Part shown: in pieces, positions 6,969 to 11,740 of the stretch
Layout of the letters: the number at the start of each line of letters is the position of its first letter
Position numbering within the stretch: position 1 is the first letter of the stretch
From: Armatimonadota bacterium
Lineage (GTDB): Bacteria; Sysuimicrobiota; Sysuimicrobiia; Sysuimicrobiales; JACQTN01
DNA length: 11,740 nucleotides
Direction of reading: 5' to 3'
Assembly: GCA_016210785.1 (NCBI GenBank)
Contig: JACQTN010000612.1
Location: 1-11,740 of the forward strand
Translations under genes and position numbers: made by a program
The notes under the pieces: generated by a model
What the model saw: only the letters and a program-made list of their open reading frames with translations
Told to the model about the DNA's origin: nothing
The model's database searches: none

Positions 6969-7835
6969 ATGGAGATCACGCGCGTTGGTGTGGTGGGATG
7001 TGGCCTGATGGGCTCGGGCATCGCGGAGGTGTGCGCCCGGGCCAGTTACCAGGTGGTGGTGCGGGAGGTGAATGACGACCTGCTGGCGCGGGGGCTGGCG
7101 CGGATCGACGCCTCGCTGGGACGGGCGGTGAGCCGGGGGAAGGTGAGCGAGCCCGACGCGAAGGCCGCGCGCGCCCGCATCCGGGGCACCGTGGATCTGG
7201 CGCCGTTTGCGGAGGCGGACCTAGTCGTCGAGGCGATCATCGAGCGCATGGACGACAAAAAGCGGCTCTTCGCGGAACTCGACGGTCTCTGCCCGCCGCA
7301 CGCGCTGCTGGCCAGCAATACCTCTTCCCTGTCCATCACGGAGATGGCCTCCGCCACCGGGCGCCCGGCCCAGGTCCTGGGGCTGCACTTCTTCAACCCG
7401 CCGCCGGTGATGCCGCTGGTGGAGATGGTGCGGGGGCTGCTGACCGGCGAGGCCGCGCTGGAGGCGGGGCGGAAGTTCGCGGCCTCCTGCGGGAAGACGG
7501 TGGTGGTGTGCAAGGACCGCCCCGGGTTCGTCGTGAATCTCCTGCTGGTCCCCTTCCTGCTGGACGCGGTGCGGGCGCTGGAGGTGGGCGTGGCCAGCAA
7601 GGAGGAGATCGACACGGCCGTGCAACTGGGCCTGAACCATCCCATGGGGCCGCTGACGCTGCTGGACTTCGTGGGGCTGGACACGACCTACTACATCGCC
7701 GAGGCGATGTACCAGGAGTTCAAGGACCCGCGCTACGCCGCGCCGCCGCTGCTCAAGCAGATGGTGCTGGCCGGCCTGCACGGGCGCAAGACCGGGCGGG
7801 GATTTTACGACTACACGGAGGGGAAGCCTCGATGA
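6969..7835 (+). CDS. hbd: 3-hydroxybutyryl-CoA / 3-hydroxyacyl-CoA dehydrogenase
   Basis: 288 residues, standard for the single-function cytosolic family. It interconverts 3-hydroxyacyl-CoA and acetoacetyl/3-oxoacyl-CoA with NAD(P)H. The N-terminal Rossmann motif is GVVGCGLMGSG (G10, G12, G15). Catalytic residues are S119 (ASNTSSL), H140 (LGLHFFNP), E152 (PVMPLVE) and N190 (GFVVNLLL), with the same spacing as Ser137, His158, Glu170 and Asn208 of the human enzyme. The C-terminal domain has LNHPMGPLTLLDFVGLDT and ends with GRKTGRGFYDY. GGGAGGA 5 nt before ATG 6969 supports this start. No thiolase or crotonase is adjacent, so the pathway (fatty-acid oxidation or butyrate/polyester metabolism) cannot be decided here. 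The stop overlaps the next start as ATGA (7832-7835). Confidence 0.94.
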   Translation: MEITRVGVVGCGLMGSGIAEVCARASYQVVVREVNDDLLARGLARIDASLGRAVSRGKVSEPDAKAARARIRGTVDLAPFAEADLVVEAIIERMDDKKRLFAELDGLCPPHALLASNTSSLSITEMASATGRPAQVLGLHFFNPPPVMPLVEMVRGLLTGEAALEAGRKFAASCGKTVVVCKDRPGFVVNLLLVPFLLDAVRALEVGVASKEEIDTAVQLGLNHPMGPLTLLDFVGLDTTYYIAEAMYQEFKDPRYAAPPLLKQMVLAGLHGRKTGRGFYDYTEGKPR

Positions 7836-8191
7836 GATCGCTGTATCTGGTGCTGCTCTCGGTGGCCATGGGCTCCACGGCCCAGGTCTGCTGGAAGCTG
7901 GCCGCCACCGGGATGGGGCCCATGAGCGTCGGCCAGGCCGCCTCGGGGATCGTGCGGCTGTTCACCAACTGGCTGGTCCTGCTGGGGGTCGCGCTCTACG
8001 CGCTGGCCTCGTTCCTCTGGATTATCGTGCTGTCCCGCGTGCAGTTGAGCTACGCCTACCCGATGCTGGCGCTCACCTACGTGGTGGTCACGCTGGCCTC
8101 GTGGTTTATCTTCCGCGAAGGGATCTCCGCCGTGCGGCTGGCCGGCATCGTGATTATCATCATCGGGGTCATCATGGTCGGATCGTCCTGA
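7832..8191 (+). CDS. Small four-helix membrane protein, DMT/SMR-like transporter
   Basis: 119 residues with four predicted membrane helices: roughly 4-22, 48-66, 70-92 (LSYAYPMLALTYVVVTLASWFIF) and 98-116 (RLAGIVIIIIGVIMV). The AYPMLALTYVVV segment and the size place it among small multidrug-resistance / ArnE-ArnF / half-EamA proteins of the drug-metabolite transporter superfamily, which work as dimers in the cytoplasmic membrane. The first helix (SVAMGSTAQVCWKLA) lacks the conserved membrane glutamate (Glu14 of EmrE), so it is probably not a proton-coupled cation exporter and is closer to ArnE/EamA types; the substrate is unknown. Start ATG 7832 has GGAGGGG at 7817-7823 and overlaps the hbd stop by 4 nt, so it is probably cotranslated with hbd. 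Confidence 0.85.
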   Translation: MRSLYLVLLSVAMGSTAQVCWKLAATGMGPMSVGQAASGIVRLFTNWLVLLGVALYALASFLWIIVLSRVQLSYAYPMLALTYVVVTLASWFIFREGISAVRLAGIVIIIIGVIMVGSS

Positions 8192-8220
8192 CGGTCGCAG
8201 GCCATGCCGTCAGCACGATC
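8181..8220. terminator. Interrupted 13-bp hairpin between convergent genes, probable bidirectional terminator
   Basis: GATCGT (8181-8186) pairs with ACGATC (8215-8220), and CTGACGG (8188-8194) pairs with CCGTCAG (8207-8213). A single C/C mismatch joins the two stems and the loop is 12 nt. The left arm covers the last codons and stop of the DMT gene; the toxin gene ends at 8230 on the other strand. No T-run follows on either strand, so termination would need a factor, or the hairpin may protect the 3' ends. Confidence 0.6.
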
Positions 8221-8229
8221 CGGAGGCCT

Positions 8230-8661
8230 TCATTTATCGCTTTCGACCCGGAGCAGCAGACGAAGGGTGTCGGCCAGCCCGAGCACCCGTACTCCACCAG
8301 CGATCTGGCCAAGCAGGTGGCCAAAGTGGGTACGGTCTCCGGTGACCAGCACGTCGGCACGTGCCGCGACCGCCGCGGCCAGGATTGGCGCATCCTGTTC
8401 CGGCAGGCCGTGGCGGCGCGCCCAGGCCACCCGGGAAGAGGTCGCTTCCGGGACAACGGTGACGATGCGCAGGGATGACTCGAATCGCTCTACGGCCTCA
8501 GGATATCGAGCCGCGAGATTCCGCCGGGATTCGGTCACCGCGTGTGAAGACGTCAACAGCTCGCAGAGCCCTTCCTGCGCCAGGAGGAACAACACCGCCG
8601 ATCGTCCCTGAGGGCTGATCGCTGCCGCAAAGAGGACGTTGGCATCCATGAAGATGCGCAT
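8230..8661 (-). CDS. PIN-domain toxin (VapC-like ribonuclease)
   Basis: 143 residues, a single PIN domain expected to cleave RNA with Mg2+/Mn2+. The four acidic positions are visible: D6 (FMDANVLF), E44 (AVTESRRNL), D90 (LPEQDAPILAAA) and D109 (VLVTGDRTHF). Its ATG overlaps the antitoxin stop (TGATG, 8659-8663), so the pair is co-translated with the antitoxin first. VapC family membership and RNA target (tRNA or rRNA in studied cases) are inferred. All active-site residues are present, so nothing suggests a dead toxin. The gene converges on the DMT transporter gene with a hairpin between them. Confidence 0.88.
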   Translation of the reverse strand: MRIFMDANVLFAAAISPQGRSAVLFLLAQEGLCELLTSSHAVTESRRNLAARYPEAVERFESSLRIVTVVPEATSSRVAWARRHGLPEQDAPILAAAVAARADVLVTGDRTHFGHLLGQIAGGVRVLGLADTLRLLLRVESDK

Positions 8662-8912
8662 CAGGGCGTTGAACGGGCGCGGCGCTTGATCCGTCGGGCC
8701 TCCTGGGGAGTCAGGCGATCCTCCGCCATGAACTCCCTGATGCGCTCTTCACTGTACACCTCAATGGGGTAGACTCCTGCGGGTCTGAGCAGGATGCCAC
8801 CGTCCGGTGTGATCTCGACGAGCAAGAGCGCCTCTTTCTCCAGCCCCAGCCGTCGCAACACCGCCTTGGGAAGCGAGACTTGACCTTTTTTCCCGAGCCG
8901 CACGATTTCCAT
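8661..8912 (-). CDS. AbrB/MazE-family antitoxin
   Basis: 83 residues. The N-terminal part (about 1-45; LGKKGQVSLPKAVLRRLGLEK) is a swapped-hairpin AbrB/MazE/SpoVT DNA-binding domain, which dimerises and binds palindromic operators. The C-terminal part (about 50-83) is charged and probably helical (EERIREFMAEDR, then EARRIKRRARS), fitting a tail that wraps and blocks the toxin. ATG 8912-8910 follows a promoter so closely that the mRNA would be almost leaderless. It lies directly upstream of the PIN toxin with a 1-nt overlap. The pair likely represses its own promoter through the palindromes at 8929-8960. Confidence 0.85.
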   Translation of the reverse strand: MEIVRLGKKGQVSLPKAVLRRLGLEKEALLLVEITPDGGILLRPAGVYPIEVYSEERIREFMAEDRLTPQEARRIKRRARSTP

Positions 8913-8922
8913 GGCACTTTCC

Positions 8923-8960
8923 AGTGTAGCCGGAATAGGGAGATTCCGGCAAGCCGGAAT
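8923..8960 (-). promoter_or_regulatory. Toxin-antitoxin promoter with overlapping palindromic operator
   Basis: Read on the minus strand, TTGCCG (8952-8947) and TACACT (8928-8923) form -35 and -10 elements with an 18-nt spacer. The -10 ends 10 nt before the antitoxin ATG, leaving a leader of only a few bases. The 8-mer GCCGGAAT occurs three times in alternating orientation: 8929-8936, inverted at 8943-8950, and 8953-8960. The last two make the perfect palindrome ATTCCGGCAAGCCGGAAT over the -35, the first sits beside the -10, and 8931-8949 is a second inverted pair. This is the expected geometry for an AbrB-type autorepressor. Confidence 0.7.
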
Positions 8961-8984
8961 CTGGATAGGAAGCGCGTCTGAGAC

Positions 8985-9013
8985 TTGACCTGAATACCGA
9001 ACAAATGTACGCT
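8985..9013 (+). promoter_or_regulatory. Promoter and LexA (SOS) box of the imuA-imuB-dnaE2 cassette
   Basis: TTGACC (8985-8990) and TACGCT (9008-9013) with a 17-nt spacer make a sigma70-type promoter. CGAACAAATGTACG (8998-9011) matches the Gram-positive LexA box CGAACRNRYGTTCG at 13 of 14 positions and overlaps the -10 element, so LexA binding would block RNA polymerase. Expression would rise on DNA damage, as known for imuA-imuB-dnaE2 cassettes in other bacteria. The control is inferred; the motif is directly visible. Confidence 0.8.
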
Positions 9014-9017
9014 ATTA

Positions 9018-9051
9018 GATGGGCTCTGGGTTTGCCAGGGAGTCCCCCATC
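9018..9051 (+). other. Stem-loop at the predicted 5' end of the imu mRNA
   Basis: GATGGG (9018-9023) pairs with CCCATC (9046-9051), and CTCTGG (9024-9029) pairs with CCAGGG (9035-9040), including one G-T pair. A 5-nt bulge sits on the right side and the loop is GTTTG. Transcription from the promoter above should start near 9020, placing this 12-bp stem at the very 5' end, where it could stabilise the message. Confidence 0.5.
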
Positions 9052-9112
9052 ATCGCGGTGAGGGTCTGCCGGCTTCGGGGTCCGACATGCCAGACAACGG
9101 GTGGAACGCGCG

Positions 9113-9895
9113 ATGGTCATGCATGACCCCGAACCGCTGCCGGATCCTGAACCCCACCTGCGTACGCTTCCTCGCCTGGCTGCGCTTCCGCTCCGGCGGG
9201 GCCACGTCGCTGATGCTCGGCCCACGCCGGCCTGGGGTCTGGCTGAACTCGCCGGGCGGCTCGTAGAATTGTCCGGACCTGGAGACTCGGCCGCCCTCAC
9301 GCTTGCCTTCGGCCTGGTGCTGGACGCGCAACGGCGCGACGAGCCCGCGGCGTGGATCACCGTGCCGCAGCACGCGTTCTTCCCGCCCGACGTGGCCGCA
9401 GGGGGCGTGGATCTCGACGCGCTCCTGGTGGTGCGCGTGCCCGATGCGGTCGCCGCGGGGCGCGCCGCGGACCGTCTGGTGCGATCGGGTGCGTTCGGTC
9501 TGGTCGTCCTGGACCTGGGGGCGGACGCCCGGCTGCCGGCGCCACTGGTGGCCCGCCTGTCCGGCCTCGCCCAAAAGCATCACGCCGCGATCGTCTTCCT
9601 CACTCAGGGGCACGGGACTCTGGGCCGTGGAGTTCAGGGGCACGGCATCCTGGACCGTGGACCCCGGGGGCGTGGAACCCGGAGTCATGAGACTCGGGAT
9701 GGGGGAGCGCGGGGCGACGGAGGCGCCGAGGGTGCGTCGTCGCTCGGCTCGCTGATCTCACTGCGGGCCGCGGTCCAGCGCGTGAAGGTGGGGGCCGACC
9801 GGTTCCGATGCGAGCTGCGCGTGATCAAGGACAAGCGCCGGGGGCCGACGTGGAGGCACGCGGAGGTGTGCTGTGGACCGCCCGGGCTGCACTGA
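9113..9895 (+). CDS. imuA: ImuA-like RecA-fold protein of the SOS mutasome, with degenerate P-loop and a repeat insertion
   Basis: About 260 residues from ATG 9113, which has GGTGGA 8 nt upstream; GTG 9101 and ATG 9119 are alternatives. The RecA-like core is recognisable: VELSGPGDSAALTL aligns with RecA VEIYGPESSGKTTL but has Ala61 in place of the Walker A Lys. Walker-B-like FGLVVLDLG, AIVFLTQ (RecA β-strand before L2) and VIKDKRRGP (RecA VVKNK) follow. ImuA proteins partner ImuB and DnaE2 in translesion synthesis. Between FLTQ and SLGSL, about 40 Gly/Arg/His-rich residues replace the RecA L2 region, mostly three 10-residue repeats (9605-9694). The order imuA-imuB-dnaE2 supports the name. The 3' end overlaps imuB by 23 nt. 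Sequence divergence leaves some room for a different RecA-fold accessory protein. Confidence 0.82.
   Translation: MVMHDPEPLPDPEPHLRTLPRLAALPLRRGHVADARPTPAWGLAELAGRLVELSGPGDSAALTLAFGLVLDAQRRDEPAAWITVPQHAFFPPDVAAGGVDLDALLVVRVPDAVAAGRAADRLVRSGAFGLVVLDLGADARLPAPLVARLSGLAQKHHAAIVFLTQGHGTLGRGVQGHGILDRGPRGRGTRSHETRDGGARGDGGAEGASSLGSLISLRAAVQRVKVGADRFRCELRVIKDKRRGPTWRHAEVCCGPPGLH
9605..9694 (+). repeat. 30-nt tandem repeat, three copies, within imuA
   Basis: Units 9605-9634, 9635-9664 and 9665-9694 encode QGHGTLGRGV, QGHGILDRGP and RGRGTRSHET. The first two match at most bases, the third is degenerate, and a fading continuation (RDGGARGDGG) follows. The unit length is a multiple of three, so copy-number changes keep the frame. 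Confidence 0.8.
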
Positions 9896-11609
9896 TCCCC
9901 CGGATCGCGCCGATCGCGTGAATCGCGTCGATCGCCCGGACCGCGCCGCCACCCCGGCCGTCGTCACCCTGGCCTGTGTGCATCTCCCCGCGCTGCCGCT
10001 GCAGATCGCGCAGCGGCGCCATCCGCACTGGCGCGGGCTGCCCGTGGTGGTGGAAGAGGACCGGCCGCACAGCCCGGTGCTGTGGGTGAACGAGCAGGCC
10101 CGGCAGGCGGGAGTCCTGCCGGGCCTGCGCTACTCCGTGGCGCTGGGGCTGGCGGGGAACCTCCGCGCCGCGACGGTCTCCGCGTCGCAGATCGCGGACG
10201 CGGTGAGCGACCTGGCCACCAGGCTCCGACAGTTCTCCCCGGAGGTGGAGCCGGCGGAGGACGACCCGGGGATCTTCTGGGTGGGCCTGGTGGGGCTCGA
10301 CCGGCTCTACGGCTCGCCCGCCAACTGGGCGGCCGTCGTCCGCTCCGACCTGAAGGAGGCCGGCTTCGCGGCGGCCGTGGTGGTGGGATTCACGCGCTTC
10401 GGCACCTGCGCGATGGCCCGGGTCTGCCGCGGCATCCGGGTGTTCCGCGCACCCGAGGAAGAGAAAGCGGCGGCGCTCGGGGTGCGGCTCGACCGCCTGG
10501 ATATCGACCCGGACTTCCGCGACGCGCTGCGGGCGCTGGGCGTGCGGACGGTGGGGGCGCTGCTGCGGTTGCCGGCGGAAGGGCTGCTGGAGCGGTTCGG
10601 GCCGCAGGCGTACCGGCTGCACCGGATGGCCGCGGGGGAGCTGTGGACGCCGCTGCGGCCGTCCCGGGAGATCGAGCCCGTCCGCCGCCGGGTCATCCTC
10701 GACGCGCCCGAGACCGAGAGCACGCGGCTATTGTTTGTGATCAAAGGGCTCGTCCACCCGATGCTGGCCGCGCTGGCCGCGCGCGGGGAAGCGCTGGCCG
10801 AGTTGATCCTGCGCCTGTTGCTGGACCGCGCCGGATGGCGTGAGGATCACATCCGCCCGGCCGCGCCCACGCTGGAAGTGGTGCAGATTTTGGACCTGGT
10901 GCGGCTGCGCCTGGAGGCGGCGCAGATCGGCGCGGGGCGGGAGACGGGCACGGGACGGAAGAGCGGCGCGAGATGGGAGAGCGCCGCGGAGCGAGAAGCC
11001 GGCGCTGGCCGCGCGGGCGGGATCACGGAGATCGATCTGGTCGCCGTGGGTACGCCGGCCACGCCGGAGCAGATCCGCTTCTTCGTCGAACATCCCCGGC
11101 GCGACCCGGCCGCGGCGAACCGCGCCATCGCCCGCCTGCGGGCGGAGTTCGGCGAGGAGGCCGTGGTGCGGGCACGGCTGCGGAGCGGGCATCTGCCCGA
11201 AGCGCGCTTTGCGTGGGAGCCGGTGCGCGCGCTCGCCCCGGCGAACTCGCGTCAGCCCACCCCTAGAGATCCTGGGGGTGAGCCCCACCCCCCAACGCCC
11301 GCAGGAGCTTTTGGGGATCCCGAGGGCGAGACCCCGGGCCCTGTGCGGCCGCTGGTGCGGCGGATTCTCTCGGGACCGGTGCCACTGCTGCCGCCGCCGC
11401 GCGCCCTCCACGACGACGGCTGGCTGGCGCTGGGGTTAGAGCACGGCGCGGTGGACGAGATCATCGGTCCCTACATTGTCTCCGGCGGGTGGTGGGTGAG
11501 GGAAGTCCACCGGGAGTATCACTTCGTGGAGACGCGGCGCGGCGATCTGCTGTGGGTGTACTACGATCGACGCCGGCGGCGGTGGTTCCTCTGCGGCCGC
11601 GTGGAATGA
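9873..11609 (+). CDS. imuB: ImuB-like catalytically dead Y-family polymerase relative
   Basis: 578 residues; GTG 9873 has GGAGG 6 nt upstream (9862-9866) and overlaps imuA by 23 nt. After a repetitive N-terminus (DRA-DRV-NRV-DRP-DRA), LACVHLPALPLQIAQRRHPHWRGLPVVV starts a Y-family palm. The catalytic acids are missing: VHLP stands where DxD/N is expected, and DPGIFWVGLVGLDRLYGS lacks the SxDE motif. A helix-hairpin-helix thumb (ALRALGVRTVGALLRLPAEGL) and little finger follow. QIRFF at residues 400-404 is a candidate β-clamp motif. The tail (GGWWVREVHREYHFVETRRGDLLWVYY) is typical of ImuB. ImuB is a clamp-binding adaptor linking ImuA and DnaE2. Repeat-rich inserts lie at 10929-11018 and 11268-11335. 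Confidence 0.88.
   Translation: MDRPGCTDPPDRADRVNRVDRPDRAATPAVVTLACVHLPALPLQIAQRRHPHWRGLPVVVEEDRPHSPVLWVNEQARQAGVLPGLRYSVALGLAGNLRAATVSASQIADAVSDLATRLRQFSPEVEPAEDDPGIFWVGLVGLDRLYGSPANWAAVVRSDLKEAGFAAAVVVGFTRFGTCAMARVCRGIRVFRAPEEEKAAALGVRLDRLDIDPDFRDALRALGVRTVGALLRLPAEGLLERFGPQAYRLHRMAAGELWTPLRPSREIEPVRRRVILDAPETESTRLLFVIKGLVHPMLAALAARGEALAELILRLLLDRAGWREDHIRPAAPTLEVVQILDLVRLRLEAAQIGAGRETGTGRKSGARWESAAEREAGAGRAGGITEIDLVAVGTPATPEQIRFFVEHPRRDPAAANRAIARLRAEFGEEAVVRARLRSGHLPEARFAWEPVRALAPANSRQPTPRDPGGEPHPPTPAGAFGDPEGETPGPVRPLVRRILSGPVPLLPPPRALHDDGWLALGLEHGAVDEIIGPYIVSGGWWVREVHREYHFVETRRGDLLWVYYDRRRRRWFLCGRVE
9903..9947 (+). repeat. 9-nt tandem repeat, five copies, N-terminus of imuB
   Basis: Five imperfect units of GATCGCGYS encode DRA-DRV-NRV-DRP-DRA at residues 11-25, before the conserved palm. 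An in-frame GTG at 9918 inside the array could serve as a shorter start, but it lacks the good ribosome site of GTG 9873. Confidence 0.75.
10929..11018 (+). repeat. 18-nt tandem repeat, five copies, within imuB
   Basis: Five degenerate hexapeptide units begin GAGRET, GTGRKS, GARWES and continue with two more diverged copies at residues 353-382. They lie between VRLRLEAAQI and GGITEIDLVAVG, that is, in a loop of the little-finger region just before the clamp-binding motif. All units keep the frame. Confidence 0.75.
11268..11335 (+). repeat. 48-nt spaced repeat in the imuB tail
   Basis: GATCCTGGGGGTGAGCCCC (11268-11286) and GATCCCGAGGGCGAGACCCC (11316-11335) are 48 nt apart and in frame, encoding DPGGEPHP and DPEGETPG. 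They make a Pro/Gly-rich linker between the clamp-proximal region and the C-terminal ImuB tail. The GC-rich stretch can form several local stems (for example TGGGG/CCCCA). Confidence 0.5.
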
Positions 11610-11648
11610 GCAGGACTCCCTCTCCCCGATGGGGGGCGCCGCGAAGTC

Positions 11649-11698
11649 GGCGAGCGTGGTGACATGAAAACACTCTTGCACGGACGTTGCACGTGCCG
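11649..11698. repeat. Intergenic repeat copy between imuB and dnaE2
   Basis: GGCGAGCGTGGT (11649-11660) corresponds to the core GGTGAGCGCGGTA, and CTTGCACGGACGTTGCACG... (11675-11698) to the second arm seen after pdp. The spacing is 14 nt instead of 11. The preceding bases GCGAAGTCGG also match those before the copy at 6188. ACGT-TGC-ACGT gives a small hairpin. A CCCC-GAT-GGGG hairpin (11624-11634) precedes it, just after the imuB stop. Together these fill the 108-nt gap. Confidence 0.65.
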
Positions 11699-11717
11699 GC
11701 CGGGGTGAGGGGGCGCC

Positions 11718-11740
11718 ATGTACGTCCCGCTCTGGTGCAA
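11718..11740 (+). CDS. dnaE2: Start of a gene, probably error-prone DNA polymerase DnaE2 (cut by window edge)
   Basis: ATG 11718 follows GAGGGGG (11707-11713) and opens MYVPLWC plus two bases. DnaE2/DnaE proteins begin with a short strand of this kind (Y-x-x-L-x-x-x-S-x-x-S-F-L) leading into the PHP domain, and dnaE2 is the usual third gene after imuA-imuB. The call rests on seven residues plus context. DnaE2 would be the catalytic polymerase for which ImuB is the clamp adaptor. Confidence 0.65.

Noticed and set aside
6349..8661. Kinase plus PIN nuclease read as an RNA repair or anti-phage defence system
   Set aside because: The PIN gene is paired with its own antitoxin on the opposite strand under its own promoter, two unrelated metabolic/transport genes lie between, and no ligase or hen1 is present.
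9087..9263. ATG 9087 opening a frame upstream of imuA
   Set aside because: It is in a different frame, meets a stop after about 60 codons and has no recognisable motif.

Overview
The window is GC-rich bacterial DNA, tightly packed, with almost every gene on the + strand and many start/stop overlaps. Two things suggest a high-GC, deep-branching Gram-positive or related Terrabacteria lineage. One is the gene order nudF-xerD-deoB-punA-pdp, which I associate with Bacillota and relatives. The other is a LexA box of the Bacillus/actinobacterial type (CGAAC-N4-GTTCG form) in front of an imuA-imuB-dnaE2 cassette. The lineage guess is an inference of low confidence; there is no rRNA or other phylogenetic marker here.

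Region 1 (1-6165) is a nucleotide and nucleoside metabolism block. It holds the C-terminal part of CTP synthase (pyrG), a Nudix ADP-ribose pyrophosphatase, a XerD-type tyrosine recombinase, phosphopentomutase (deoB), purine nucleoside phosphorylase (punA) and pyrimidine nucleoside phosphorylase (pdp). The two phosphorylases release bases and (deoxy)ribose-1-phosphate, which DeoB converts to the 5-phosphate. The Nudix enzyme would return ribose-5-phosphate from ADP-ribose. XerD is a housekeeping recombinase that merely sits in the same unit.

Region 2 (6166-8191) begins with an intergenic stretch built of short imperfect repeats. A stand-alone kinase resembling the kinase domain of bacterial Pnkp follows, then a 3-hydroxybutyryl-CoA dehydrogenase whose stop overlaps the start of a small four-helix DMT/SMR-like membrane protein. 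A 13-bp interrupted hairpin closes this run.

Region 3 (8230-8960, minus strand) is a type II toxin-antitoxin pair: an AbrB/MazE-like antitoxin, then a PIN-domain toxin overlapping it by 1 nt. Its near-leaderless promoter is overlapped by a strong palindrome, the likely autoregulatory operator.

Region 4 (8985-11740) is a predicted SOS mutagenesis cassette. It has a promoter overlapped by a LexA box, a RecA-fold ImuA with a destroyed Walker A, an ImuB-type inactive Y-family polymerase relative, and the first codons of what is probably dnaE2. The unusual part is that both imuA and imuB carry in-frame degenerate tandem repeats (units of 9, 18 and 30 nt) at specific places. These include the position equivalent to the RecA L2 loop in ImuA and a loop of the little-finger region of ImuB.

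A family of short hairpin-forming repeats (core GGTGAGCGCGGTA, plus a second arm with ACGT/ACGT symmetry) occupies the gaps after nudF, after pdp and after imuB. A different LTLPSP-type palindrome has been absorbed into the end of pyrG. No stretch longer than 300 bases lacks a gene.
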